From: Pleodorina starrii
Taxonomy: Eukaryota > Chlorophyta > Chlorophyceae > Chlamydomonadales > Volvocaceae
Assembly (NCBI GenBank): GCA_030267565.1
Contig: BRXU01000051.1
Coordinates: forward strand, 391,538-455,537
Direction: 5' to 3'
DNA: 64,000 nt
Shown: piece by piece, positions 1-12,200 of the stretch
How positions within the stretch are numbered: the first letter of the stretch is position 1
How the letters are laid out: every line of letters starts with the position of its first letter
The notes under the pieces: generated by a model
The model's database searches: none
The model's input: only the letters and a program-made list of their open reading frames with translations
What the model was told of the DNA's origin: nothing
Translations under genes and position numbers: made by a program

Positions 1-3000
1 GCGCAAGGACACCTGCTGCCTGACCGCCATCTCCATCTCGCTGCGCCTCAAGCGACACACCATTCTGTGGAAGATGGCGGGCCTGCCGTACGACTGCTAC
101 AAGCTGCTCGCGGTGCCGTACCGGCCTGCCGTACTGGTCATCAGCCCCAACCTGTTGCTGCTGTGCTCCCAGGTACGGCAAAAAAACCCATGTAACCCCA
201 TCATCATCCCCTCCCCCCCCGCCGTACATACCCCTCGCTCCTCCCACCCACCCACCCACCCACCCCATACCCACCCACACATGTGCACGCAGGCCTCCCA
301 GCACGCCGCCGCCCTCAACTCCAACGCCCTCCCCGGTGAGGTCCCCCCGCCGCTGGTGTTCGACCCCGCCCGGGAGCCCCCCGCCACCACCGCCGCCCGA
401 CTGGCGGCGGAGTACGCGCTCAATGTGCACCCGGTGAGAGCAACCGGCCATGTACTACTACAGCACTGTACTGCAGCGTACTGCAGCGTACTACACTGTA
501 CGGCAGGCGCATACCGCGGTGCGGCAATTTTGTGCTCAGTTTCTGCCCGCAACGACACACATCGACGCCGAAGGGCGGGGGGAAAGGGCGGGAGTGTAGG
601 CGCGGCAGGGGGCGTGGCAAGGGGGGGAAGGGGCTTGCTGCGGCCGGGGGATGTGTTGCGCCGTCGGTCCAACACACCGTGTAACCCGTGTAACCCAAAC
701 CCCAAACGTGCCTTCCCCTGGGTCAACTCCCTCCTCCCCCTTACCCCCTTCTTCCACTCGTCGTCCCCTGTGTGGTCCCACCTCAGGACTGTGCTCCGGT
801 CGCCGGCCGCAACGCCAGTCTGATCGCGGATCTGGAGGCAGTGGCGGCGGGGGCGTCGGCGGCCTGGCTGACACCCACAACCGCCATTATGGGTGGGAGG
901 GGGGTGGAGGGGGGATGGCGGGTGGGTAGGGGGAGTTGGGACGTGGGTGGGGAGGGGATTGGGGGCAGGTGGGGTGGAGGTGGGAGAGCGGGTGGACTGG
1001 CTTGAAGCGTGTTTGTGTGTGTGTGTGTTTTAAGGATGGAGGGCTGCCCTCCTGCCCTGTAGCGTTGTAGGGATGCGCGCGACCACAGCAACAGCTCCGA
1101 TGATGATGTTGTGTTTGTGTTTGTGTTTGCGTTTGTGTTTGCGGATGGAGGGGAGGGCCGATGTCGGTGAGGGCTGTGTGCGAAGCACCGCAACCGCTCT
1201 CTGGGAAAAGGAAAGGAAAGGAAAGGGAAGGAAAGGGAAGGAAAGGGAAGCAGCAAGAAGGTCCTTATGGGCCTTTTCGGGGCCTGTACGACTGATCGAC
1301 AGTGTGATCGACGCTCTGCCGGGCCTTGCCGACCTCACCCTGTGCTTGTGTCGGCCCTCTGAACACCCCCCAAACTCCTGCCCCCGTTCAACTTCAAACC
1401 CGGATCCGGATCTAAATCTGGATCTGGATCCGCAGGCCTGCAGTCCGGGTCGCTGCTTGCCGTACACCTCCAGTTCGAAGGCCCTGCGGATCAGCGCATC
1501 AATGTCGTACGCACCGGCGGCGGCCCCATCGCGTCGGCCATGGTGGGGGTCACCATGGCGGCGGCCGCGAGGGTGCCCCCCGCCGCCGCCGGCGTCGCCG
1601 CCGCCGCAACCGCCGCGGCGGTGACGCCGTACACGTCGTACAGGGGGCCCAAGGGCTTTATGTTCCTGGGGTCCTGGTCGGGTGACTCAGTTCTCATGCA
1701 GCTGAGGCCGAGGAAGGCGGCGGGGGCGGCGGGGGGTGGCGGGGAGGAGGACGGCGGCGGCGGCGGCGGCGGCGGCGGCGCAAAGGACTTGAAGCGCGGC
1801 CGCGGCGACGGCGGCGGCGGTGGCGATGACGCCGCCTCTGCCACGAACCGAAGCGCGGCGGTGGCGGCGGCGGCGGCGGCGTTCGCGGCGGCGGCGGCTG
1901 CCGCCGACGCCGCTGGTACGGCACCCCGCTACAACCTCAGATTGCTGGACTCCCTGCCGTCCTTCGGTGCGTTTTGGAGGCTTTGAAGGTTTGGAGGTTT
2001 GGAGGGGTTTGAGGGGTTTTGGGTGGGCGGATGCGCATCAATCTCTCTAAAAAGGTTGTGCTGTTCGAAAGATCGTCAAGGTCAATGTGCTTCTTTGCTC
2101 CCATTACGCGCATTTCCGCATTTCTGCATTTCCATCCGTCCATATCTCAGCACAGAAGTAGGAGCGCCAGCGCAGGCAGCATCCACCCGCCCGCCCGCCC
2201 GACCGACCGACCGACCGACCGACCGACCGACCGCCCGAGGGGGGCTGGCGCTCCCCCGCATCGCCTCGCCGTGCGCCCCGCCATCCCGCCACCCCGCCGC
2301 CCCGCACCCGGCCCCGGCCCGGATGGCAAAGGAGCTTTGACGGACCATCTCCATTTTTTCCGCCCTCCTCCGCCATTCGCCCTCCGCCGCCCTCCGCCGG
2401 CCTCCGGCCCCCAGGTCCGGTGCGCGACCTGCTCGTCGCGGACACGTCGGTTTCGTCGTACACGGCAGGCAGCGGCGGCGGCGCCGAAGCCAGCCGCGGA
2501 GGCCCCACCTGCTTCGCGTGTGTCGGCCAGGCGAGTGACCGTCAGCGACGACGACAGACGGACAGACGGCCGGTGTTACGTACATAATCCTGTACGTAAC
2601 AGCCGGCCGGACGGATTGGACGCGGACGGATGGGACCGGCCGGCCGGCCGGCCCCAAAGCCGTTCTTTCATGTCTCTCCGCTTGCCTCCCCGCTACCTGG
2701 TACATCGTATCTTATGTATCTGCTCTGAATAATACTCCTTTTCTTCATTGGAGAATCCCGAGTCGAACTGTGTCGTGTCGTACTTTGTCGTACCGTGTCG
2801 TACCGTACGATTTCGCAGGGCCAGACGGGCGCCATCGTCATGGCTCGCCAGGGCCTTATCGCGGACGTGCTGACGGAGGTGGGCCTGTCCGCCGTCGCCG
2901 GCGTCTTTGCCGTATACCATCGTACGGAAGACGACGACGGCGCGGAGGCGGCGGCGATGGAGTACGACGCAACCGCCGCCGCCGACGGCGGCGGTGACCC

Positions 3001-3247
3001 TGGCGGCGCCGACGCCGACGGCGATGACGACGGCGACGGCGGCCGCCGCGCGGCAATCGAGATGACGCCGGAGCCGCCGGAAGTCGAGCCTGCTGCTGCT
3101 GCTGCTGCCGGCGGCGGCGGCGGCGGAGGTGACGGCGGCGGCGACGGCGGCAGCAGTACAGATGTAAAGATGGAGGAGGGCGCGGATGCAAAGGCAACAG
3201 GACCCGAGGCTGGGCCAACAGATGAGGCTGAGGCAGGCGCTGACGTC

Positions 3248-3283
<36 letters not shown>

Positions 3284-6200
3284 ATCAAAGAGGAGCCGGC
3301 GGAGCCGCAGCCATCCGGCGGCGCCGCCGCCGCCGCCACTACCGCTGACGGCGCTGTTGCGGAGGGACGCGCGCCGCCCTCACCATCGCCCAAGCGGTCG
3401 CCGAGCAAAGCGGAGCCGCCAGCGGCGGAGCCGCCAGCGGCGGCGGCGGCGGCGGCGGCTCCGCCGCCTCCGTCGCGACCCACGGGTCCGCCCTTCCACG
3501 CGTACCTGCTCATCACGCTGGGTCGCGCCAAGACGATGGTCCTCCGCTGCACTGACGGGCTCGATGACGTCACCAGCAGGTAAAACTGCCACACACACTT
3601 GTCGTACACAATTCTACACGATTCGTCGTACACAATATATATATAGTGTCGTGCATGTTTGTCGTACAGTTATAGGCGACGGCGCGTTGGCATGGCAGGG
3701 GCGCCGTCGCCGCCCCCCCTCCCCCCACCGGGCCGGGCTCCGGCCTATACGTGGATAACCCCTCCCCCTGCCCTGCAGAAATGCAGCTCCCGGAGGGGCG
3801 AGGCGGGGTATTGAGAGGCGCGTGCACCAGCACACACGCGCCGCACCCGCAGCCCTGAGAAGAAGCCGCGCCCTGTCTTCTCAGCACCCCTCTCGCCCAC
3901 CCCCAACCTCCCTCTCCCTCTCCCTCCCTGGACTTCCGCACTGGGGGGCCTTATGCGCAGTCCCGAATGCGAGTTCCTGGTGGACCAGCCCACCATCGCC
4001 GCGGGGAACCTCTTCCATAACGCCGTAATCGTACAGGTGTGCCGTATGCCGTACATACACCCGTCGTCGTACATGGCTGAATTCATATACGGGCATGTGC
4101 ATTCCTAAAAGGGCGCCAAAGGGCGTTTGATCCGCCCCGGGCCGGGCCGGGCCGGGCCGACCCGCGGGTCGATCAGGCCTCTGCCGCCCTCACTTCACTT
4201 CGCCGCTCCCTCACTGCGGGCATCGCGCCACCATCACATCTGCGTCTGCACTTCCGCATGCCCTTGGAAACACCTCTCTGCTCGGAAGGCCTCTCTGCCT
4301 CCCTCTCAGCATCGGGAGGCCTCGCCCATCGCCCATCGCCCATCTCGCCGCCCTTTGCCTCCAGCCCTGTGTCCTGTCCTGTGTCCTGTCCTGTGTCCTG
4401 TCCTGTGTCCTGTCCTGTGTCCTGTCCTGTGTCCTGTCCTGTGTCCTGTCCTGTGTCCTGTCCTGTGTCCTGTCCTGTGTCCTGTCCTGTGTCCTGTCCT
4501 GTGTCCTGTCCTGTGTCCTGTCCTGTGTCCTGTCCTGTGTCCTGTCCTGTGTCCCGTCCTGTGTCCTGTCCTGTGTCCTGTCCTGTGTCCTGTCCTGTGT
4601 CCCGTCCTGTCCTGTCATGTGCTCTGCTTTGATCTCCAACTCCGCGGCCTCGGACCCAAACAACCCTAAGTCTCGAGGCCCCAACCAGCAGCCAGTCACG
4701 ACACACTGCCTCTTATGACACAGTGTATCCAATATAGCCGTTGAAAGTTGTGTGGCACGCGTTCTGCGTTCTGTTACGCAGTGTGTCGTGTCAAGCCGCC
4801 GCTGCTGCCCGCTGAGCCATCTCGCCTCTCCGGGGCATCTGCCCCCCCCCTGCTTCCACGGGCTCCGGCCTATACGTGGATAACCCCCCCCCTTGCTCCC
4901 ACAGGCGTGTCCCATGGGTCTGCGTGTGCTGGAGGGGATGTCCCTGGTGCAGGACATGCCCGTCACCGACTTCCAGGTGGGGCGGTGGGGGGGGTGGGGG
5001 GGGGTCGGTGGGTCGGTGGGTGGATGGGTGGGTGGGGGGGTCGGTGGGTGGGTCGGTGGGTCGGTGGGTCGGTAATAAAAACAATGGCACCGCAGAGATG
5101 GGACGGAGGCAACCCCCCCCACCCCCGGGGGAGAGAATCCAGACCCGGCCACTCTTACCGGTGCCTGTCTGTGGCCTGGGGGGCCTGGGGGCTGGGGGAT
5201 TGGAGGTGTGTGTGTGTATGTGTGTATGGGGGTGGTGGCGGGTTTGTGGTGATAGTGGTGGTGGTGGTGGTGGTGGAGGCGGCGGCTTGACGTATTGGGT
5301 CTGTGGGGGGGAAGAGATGGTTGTGACGGCGGGGATGCGACTGCTGCTGCGACTGCTGCTGCTACTGCAAAAGTGAAACGGCGGGTCTGGGTCTGCTGTG
5401 TGGCAAGATAGCGCCCGTCGCCGTTGTGGCTCCACACCCGCCCCCCCCCTGGTCGTCCTCGTGAGCGACCCAAGGCAAAGTCTCGCCGCCAGGCTGGGGT
5501 CCGTGTGTGTGCGAGGATGTTGGGAGTTTTAGGGTCGCTCGTTCCCTCACGTCCCGGTCAAGGGCGCAACAAACTTGGCATTTTGTCCATTAGGGTCCAT
5601 TACCATCTTTTCCCATGCCGCCGCGGTGCTGACACCGGTGCGCAAACGCCCCATTTACCCCCCCCCCCCCCACACAAATAACCCTACCTCGCCACTCGGA
5701 AATTCTGCATCTACCTCGTTACTCGGACTGTTCTGGTTGCCCCCGCGGCCGCCGTTATTCGGGTTTTGCTTTGCTCTAAGGGGCCCGCCTTGCGCGTAAA
5801 CCCTTACATACTAAAACACTGAAACCCGCAAACCCTTAAAACCCCCAATTTCCACCGGATAGATGCTGGGGCCGTTGGCGGCGGCGCGGCAGGCTGGTGC
5901 GGCTGCGCCAGCCATCACGTACATGCAGGTACGGCAAGTACGGCAGGTAGAAGGGGCGAAACTCGGGCACAGCCTGGCTGTGCGCATTGGCTGATGTGGC
6001 TCGCGAAGGAGGGCGTGACGGGGGGCGCGGTGTGACACCAGCCAGGGTTGCTCCCTGGAAAGAATTGGTTCATCGGTCGGAAGCTTTGCGGCGTTGCGGG
6101 TCTCACGCCGGCGACTGAGAGGGAGAGAGAGGGAGGGAGAGGGAGAGAGAGGGGGCGAGAGAGCTCTGTGTTTCATCCGATGCCCGCCAGGGGGGGCGGC

Positions 6201-9200
6201 TCTGCTGCGAGACGGCCGACCAGAGCCCTGACCGGACGATAAGTGGAGGGGCCCTTGGGGACCTTGGGGCCACTCGGGCTTCCTACCTGAAAAACCCTGA
6301 GCGGACCTTTTCGGGGTTTCGCCCCCCGAACTTTCCGCCCGTCTTCCCCCGTCTTTCCCCCCACCGCCCGTTCTTCCCACCACGCCCCTACACGCCTTAG
6401 ACCTCTTTTTTCCTCTCAACCCCCGCGTTCCTCGTTCCGCGTTCCGCGCCGCGCGTGCATGTGTACGGCCAGACCGCCGACCCGTACGTGCTCGTCGGTC
6501 TCAGCAACGGCACTGCCGTACTGCTGGAGGGCGACCCCCTCTCCCTGACTCTGGGCATCTCCACGGCGGCGGCGGATCAGCTGATGGCGGCGCCGGGCCG
6601 CGGCCGTCAACACCGAGTGGCGGCGGCGGCGCTGCATAGGGACGAGACGGGCTGGATGGCGGCGGCGACGGCGACGGCGGCGCAGCCCGGCGGCGGCGCC
6701 GCCGCCGATGGCAGCGGCGGCAGCAGCGGCGGCGGTGACGGCGGCTGTAGCATTTTTCTTTGGATCTGCCGTCGGTCAGGGCGGTTGGAGTGCTACAGCC
6801 TGCCGTACATGCGGTTGGTGTTTCAGAGCTCCGGTTTGGCGGCGGGGGAGGAGGTGCTGCGGATGGGGCCGGCGCTCATGTACGACATGTACGACCTGTT
6901 TGGGGGTGGGGCCGGCGGCGGGGGCGGCGACGGCGAGGCCGACGGCGGCGGCGCTGGTGGCGGCGGTGGCGGCGGTGTCGGGATGGAGGATCCGGTTTCG
7001 GAGCTCCGAGTGGAGTCGTTCCGGGTGGGTCGGTGGGTCGGTGGGTGGGTGGATGGGTGGATGGGTCGATTGGGGGGTCGGTGGGTGGGTGGGTCGGTGT
7101 ATGGGTCGGTGTGTGGATCGGTGGGTCGGCGTTGTTTCCGGGTCGGTGGCTCGGTAGGCAGATGGACTTCCCGGCAATCGCCTGGGCGCTGATTCCTCTC
7201 CCCTCTTCACTCTTGTGCTGCCCGGGCACTAATTTTCTCTTTCTTCTCTTTCAACGTCTCAACTCTCCCAACTCTCCAACTTTCTCGCCCGTGTCTCCTC
7301 CTCGTGCTTTTCTCTTCCCCAACCCGCTTATGACGCTTCACACTCGAAGCTCTCCTCTACATCCCCCCACCCCCTTTCCCCCCGTTCTCCCCCACCCCAC
7401 CCCTTTTTCCCCCTCCCATCCCCCCTCCCTCCCAACCCCCCTTTTTCCACCCTCCCATCCCCCCACCTCCTTTCCCCTCTCCCCCTCCCACCCCCCCTCC
7501 CACCCCCTCAGGGCAGCTCCCCCTCTGTTCCCGATTGCGAACGACCCGTGGTGCTGGCGCTGACCGCATCGGGCACGCTGCTGGCCTACCAGGTACGGCA
7601 GGGTATGTGCGGCCGTACGACGACAGCCAGTGTCGTACAACTCCCCAGGTGCTGGCGTGTGCTGCTCCAGCGCGTGCCGTACTCTGTCTTAGTCACGTCA
7701 GTCAGTCATGGTCATTAGACACGCAATGAGCGCATGCATCGCTGCACACGACCGGGCCCGCGCGAGTGGTGCTCGTCCAAGCCAGTCCGCTTGCCGATCC
7801 GTAGTTCCGTACACGCCCCGCCCCTTCCCGCCTTCCCCTCCCCCCCACACACACTCACTTCTCTCTTCCGCTGCGGTTCTTCATGAATCGTCATAACTCG
7901 TAAGCCCCTCCGATATGGTTCGTTGGTTGCTGCAACCAACTACCAGTACCACAAAAGACGAATACGGTTGTATTGTTTGTACCTATCTTTGTAACTCTTC
8001 AGCCCTCCCCCTCCCCCTCCCCCTCTCCCGCCTCTCCTTTGGTCCCTTAAGACGCAAAAAGAATCGCCGTTCGCCCCCCAAAAGGGTTTCCTCCCTGATC
8101 CCTGATCCCGCGTCATACTGTTCTTCTCTGTCGTATTGTCCTCTGTCGTACTGTTCTTCTCTGTCGTACTGCTCTTCTCAGTCTGTCGTACTCCCGCCCC
8201 CTCCCGCCCTCCGCCGCTCCGACAGGCCTTCGACCCCTCGGCCGGCGGCTCCGGCCAACTCGGCCTCCGCCAGGCCCTGCTCTCCGACGGACTGGCGGCG
8301 GCGGTGGCGGCGGCGGCGACCCACGGGTCGGCGGCCGCCGCGCCGTCGCAGCGCCTCGCGCTGTGCCGCCTGCCGCTGGACTCGCTGTCGCACGAGGCGC
8401 CCGCGCTCGTCGCGGCGGCGGGCGGTACGGCGGCGGGCGGTACGGCACTGGGCCCCCGTATGGTGCGCTTCGACCATCTGGCGTACACGGACCCCTCGTC
8501 CAAGGTACGGCAGTACGGCAGTACGGCCCGGCGGCCGTGCGCGCGTCTGCACACGGCGACGGCGCTTCCCCTTCGCCGCCCCTCCGCACCCCCAAGCATC
8601 ATCCCTCGTTGCCCTGTACGGCACCCTCCCTCACAGTCCCATGGCCCCTCCCCCTCACTGCCTCGCACCTACACCGCCTGTCTGCTGTTTTCCCCACCCC
8701 CTCTGACCCATTGTTATAATAAAGGAGCATATCACTCCCTGACTCCCCACCCCCAACACAATCCAGATCCAGATCCAGATGCAACGACACACGCACTTCA
8801 CCATTTTAACCCTTCCCTCCTCCCCCTCCCTCCTCCTCCCTCCTCCTCCCCCCCCGGCCCTCTCTCTGCCTGCCTCCCTCCCTCCCCTCTGCAGTCCCAC
8901 GGCCCCTCCTACAGCGGCGTCTTCCTGTGCGGCGCCCGGCCTCTGTGGCTGGTGGCCAGTCGGGGGGGCCTGCTGCCTCACCGCATGTTTGTGGAGGGGC
9001 CGGTGGCCTCAATGACGCCCTTCCACAACGCAAACTGCCCCCTGGTGCGTACCTGGGAGGTGGAGACGGGGTGACCGTGGGCTGGGGGGGGGGGGGGTGG
9101 ATGGGGGCGCGTCGGGTCGTTGGGGCCTCCCGCCTGTTCCCCTGGATCGCCTCGCATGTAAACCCTCCCTCTCTCCTACCCAAAAAATACAAACCCCAGG

Positions 9201-12200
9201 CCCCCGCCCCCCTTCCTTCCTCCTTCCTCCTTCCCCCCTTCCCCCCTTCCCCCTTTCCCCCGCCTTCCCCCTCCTTTCCCCCCCCCCTCTAGGGCTTCAT
9301 CTCCGCCTGCCCCTCCTCCGGCTCCTCCTCCCGCGGTCTGCTCAAGGTGTGTCAGCTGCAGCCCCACACCCGACTTGACACCCCCTGGGTCAGTCGCCGG
9401 GTGGCGCTGAGGGTCACTCCGCACCGACTGGCCTGGTTCAGGGATGCGGGGCTGCTGGCGGCAATCACGTCGAGGACGGTACCCAGCAGGTGGGGTGGGT
9501 GTGGGGGGGAGGGGGGGTGGGGGTGGGGTGGGAGGGTTTGGGAGGGCGATAAGAAGGAGGGAAGCGGGTGAGGGGGCAGAAGGACCCACCAAGGCTCAAT
9601 CATCAATCGAACATGCCTGGGTGGGGGGTGGGGGGGTTAGGGGGGGGGAAAGGAAAAAGGAGATACCGCAGCGAAGGGACGGAGACGGGGTTAGCGAGGA
9701 GCGGACCCTGAACCCGGGAGCAGTACTTGCCGGACGTACCTGTGTGTGTTGGGGAGGGGGGGAGGGAAGGGGATGGGAGGTCGGAGGTTGGAGTTGGGAA
9801 TGTAACAATGCAATGCGAAATGGGTGTTGGTTGCAGCCACAACAGGCAGGCAGGCAGCAACATGACCCGAGAAGACCATGAAGACCAAATGAAGGGGGAG
9901 GGGGGCGAGGGGAGCAGGAGGGGGGGGTGGAAATAGTGCAAATGGGCGGCGTGCTTGGCCGCGTGTGTGTGTGTGTGTGCGTGCGTGCGTGTGTGTGTGT
10001 GTGTTTGGAGAGCGGTGTAACTTAATTGCGTGCATTGTTGGCTTCCCCCTCCCTTTCCCTCCGTGCATACACGTGCGCCTCCCGTATCGCGTTACCCGCC
10101 AACCCTCCGGCGCCGCCCCGAAGCCACGGCCCGGCCCCCCTCCCCTTCCCTACCCCCCAACCCCCAACACCCCCCCAACATCCCCCAGGCCCCGCCCTCC
10201 CGAGGAGCCCGGCGGCGACCCGCACGCCTCCGCCGCCTACGCCGCCGCGGCCGCCTCCGCCTCGGGTCGCGGTCGCGAGGAGGCCTGGGAGCTTCGGCTG
10301 CTGGAGCCCTCGGGCTGTGGTCGGCTGTGGAGCTCGGCGCTGTTGCCCCCGGGGGAGCAGGCGCTGTGTCTGAGGGTGGTGTACCTGCACAACGCAACGA
10401 CGGGTGGGAGGGGTGCGGGGGGGGAGGGGGTGGGGGAAGGGGTAGTGGGTGGGGGGAGGGGGAGGGGGGGGGGTGGATGAGGGTAGAAAGGGTGGGGGAG
10501 GGGAGAGGGGCGGGCTGCCCAGAAGGTGCACGGCTCCCTTCCCTATTCCCCTTGCTCCCTTCCCAACACATCACAAATTACGGAGAGTGAGGCCGCGAGT
10601 TACGCGGGAAGCCAACATAGACAAGTGCGTGTTCCCCCCCGTCTCTGTTTTCTTACCCCTCCCCCGTCTCGTCGTCGCACCGCTCGGCGTCCGCTGATCG
10701 TCAACCAATATAATTTCCCTCACCCCCACTCACTCCCTCGCTCACTTGCTCGCTCACTCACGCACGCACGCACTCACTCACTCACGCACTCCCTCGCTCA
10801 CTCCCTCGCTCACTCACGCACGCACGCACGCACTCACGCACTCGCTCACTCACTCACTCGCCCGCTCACCCACTCCCTCGCTCGCTCGCAGGCGACACGG
10901 ATGCGCTGTTGGCGGTCGGCACCGGGTGTCCCATGGGTCAGTTGGGGCGGAGCGGGGGGGGGGGCGGAGGCTCGTTCGAGTGCTCGCACCCCTTCGTTTG
11001 AAGCCGTAACGTGTGCACGGGTTGTGAGGCAAAGGAGGTGTGGGTGGGCTGCGGCCTTTTGCCGTAGCAGAATGCGAGACGACGACAGTTATCCGTTGGC
11101 GGCGTGCGTTAGTGGCAATGTTGGGCCGGGCACGTGGGCACGTGGCGGCGGGGCGTGCGCCCCTGAAAGGGGGTTTTAGGGCCATGACGGACAAGGGCGA
11201 AATGCTGGTGTCAGTTGTCAGTTGTCTGTTGTCGGTTACGGAGGTTGGTTATGCGTCGCTGCGGTGGCTGCGGTGGCTGCGGTGGCTGGGGAGGGGAGTT
11301 GAGTGGGAAAAGGGCTCCTCCACATAGGGCCCTCCGAGCCCGGGTTCACCGGTAGCCCCCGGCCCCCCCTCTTCATATTTCCCTCTCCCTTCAACCCTAA
11401 ACCCTAACCCCCCACACACCTGGTCTGGTGCCGTACCTTTTCCCCCCATGTTTTGGCCGCAGGTGAGGACTACCCCTGCCTGGGCCGCATCCTGCTCTAC
11501 ACCATCTCCGCAGAGGTGGTGGACCTGGGGGGAGGAAACCTCACACGGAGGTACGGAGTACGGCAGCGCTACAGTACACGGCACCACTGTCGTACTGTAG
11601 TACTGCAGTAGTACACCTCCCGAGAATCCCCGCAGCCCGCCCCCAACCCCCGGGTAAACCCTACGTTACCGTTTACGGGCTCCGGCCTATACGTGGAAAA
11701 CCCCACCCACCCACCCCCCTGGGGGCACAGCCACTATTACTACGTGTCAAGAGCTGCAGCACCCGCAGGGTGTGAGTCACAGCGGATTGCGCCCTCAATG
11801 GCCACCCGGTGATCTGATGCGGCTATATCCTTTGTCAGGGCTGTGTGGCACCTCGCCCCAAGTCTCCTAAGGGCACCTCAGGTTCCCGCAGCTCGTTTAA
11901 TCCCCTCAACCCCCCCACACACACAACCACACACACGCGCCTCCGCACTCACCTGCCTGCCCCCCTCCAAAACCCTCCGTACTCCGTACTCCACAGGTGG
12001 AGTGCCGTACTGGTGGCGACGCGGGACATGGCGTCGGCGGTGACGAGGTGGGTGTGTACGGCATGCGTATGCGTGTCCCCCGTGCAACGGCGGTCTGGCG
12101 GTGTGCACCCGGGGGGGGATGGCAGGGCTGGAACGAGATAAAGAAAAAGACACAGAGGTTTGCGGTGCGGTTGGGAACCCCCCGGTGGGGGGGGGAGAGG

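Larger units (their letters stand above)
1..9044 (+). other. CPSF160: N-terminal and middle beta-propeller portion of CPSF160 (exons 1-13)
   Basis: These exons encode the part that in CPSF160/DDB1-type proteins folds as the first two seven-bladed beta-propellers (MMS1_N-like region). Residues 1-57 hold the [12 protein letters not shown] strand. Residues about 345-390 hold the CVGQGQTGAI segment, the counterpart of the family CSGHGKNGAL turn. [13 protein letters not shown] in exon 10 and [13 protein letters not shown] in exon 13 are strong family signatures. The domain assignment rests on family knowledge; the matching sequence is visible directly. Confidence 0.85.

Noticed and set aside
4258..4669. 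Cys-Pro-Val-Ser repeat frame
   Set aside because: The 12-bp intronic minisatellite; flanking exons fit CPSF160 without it.
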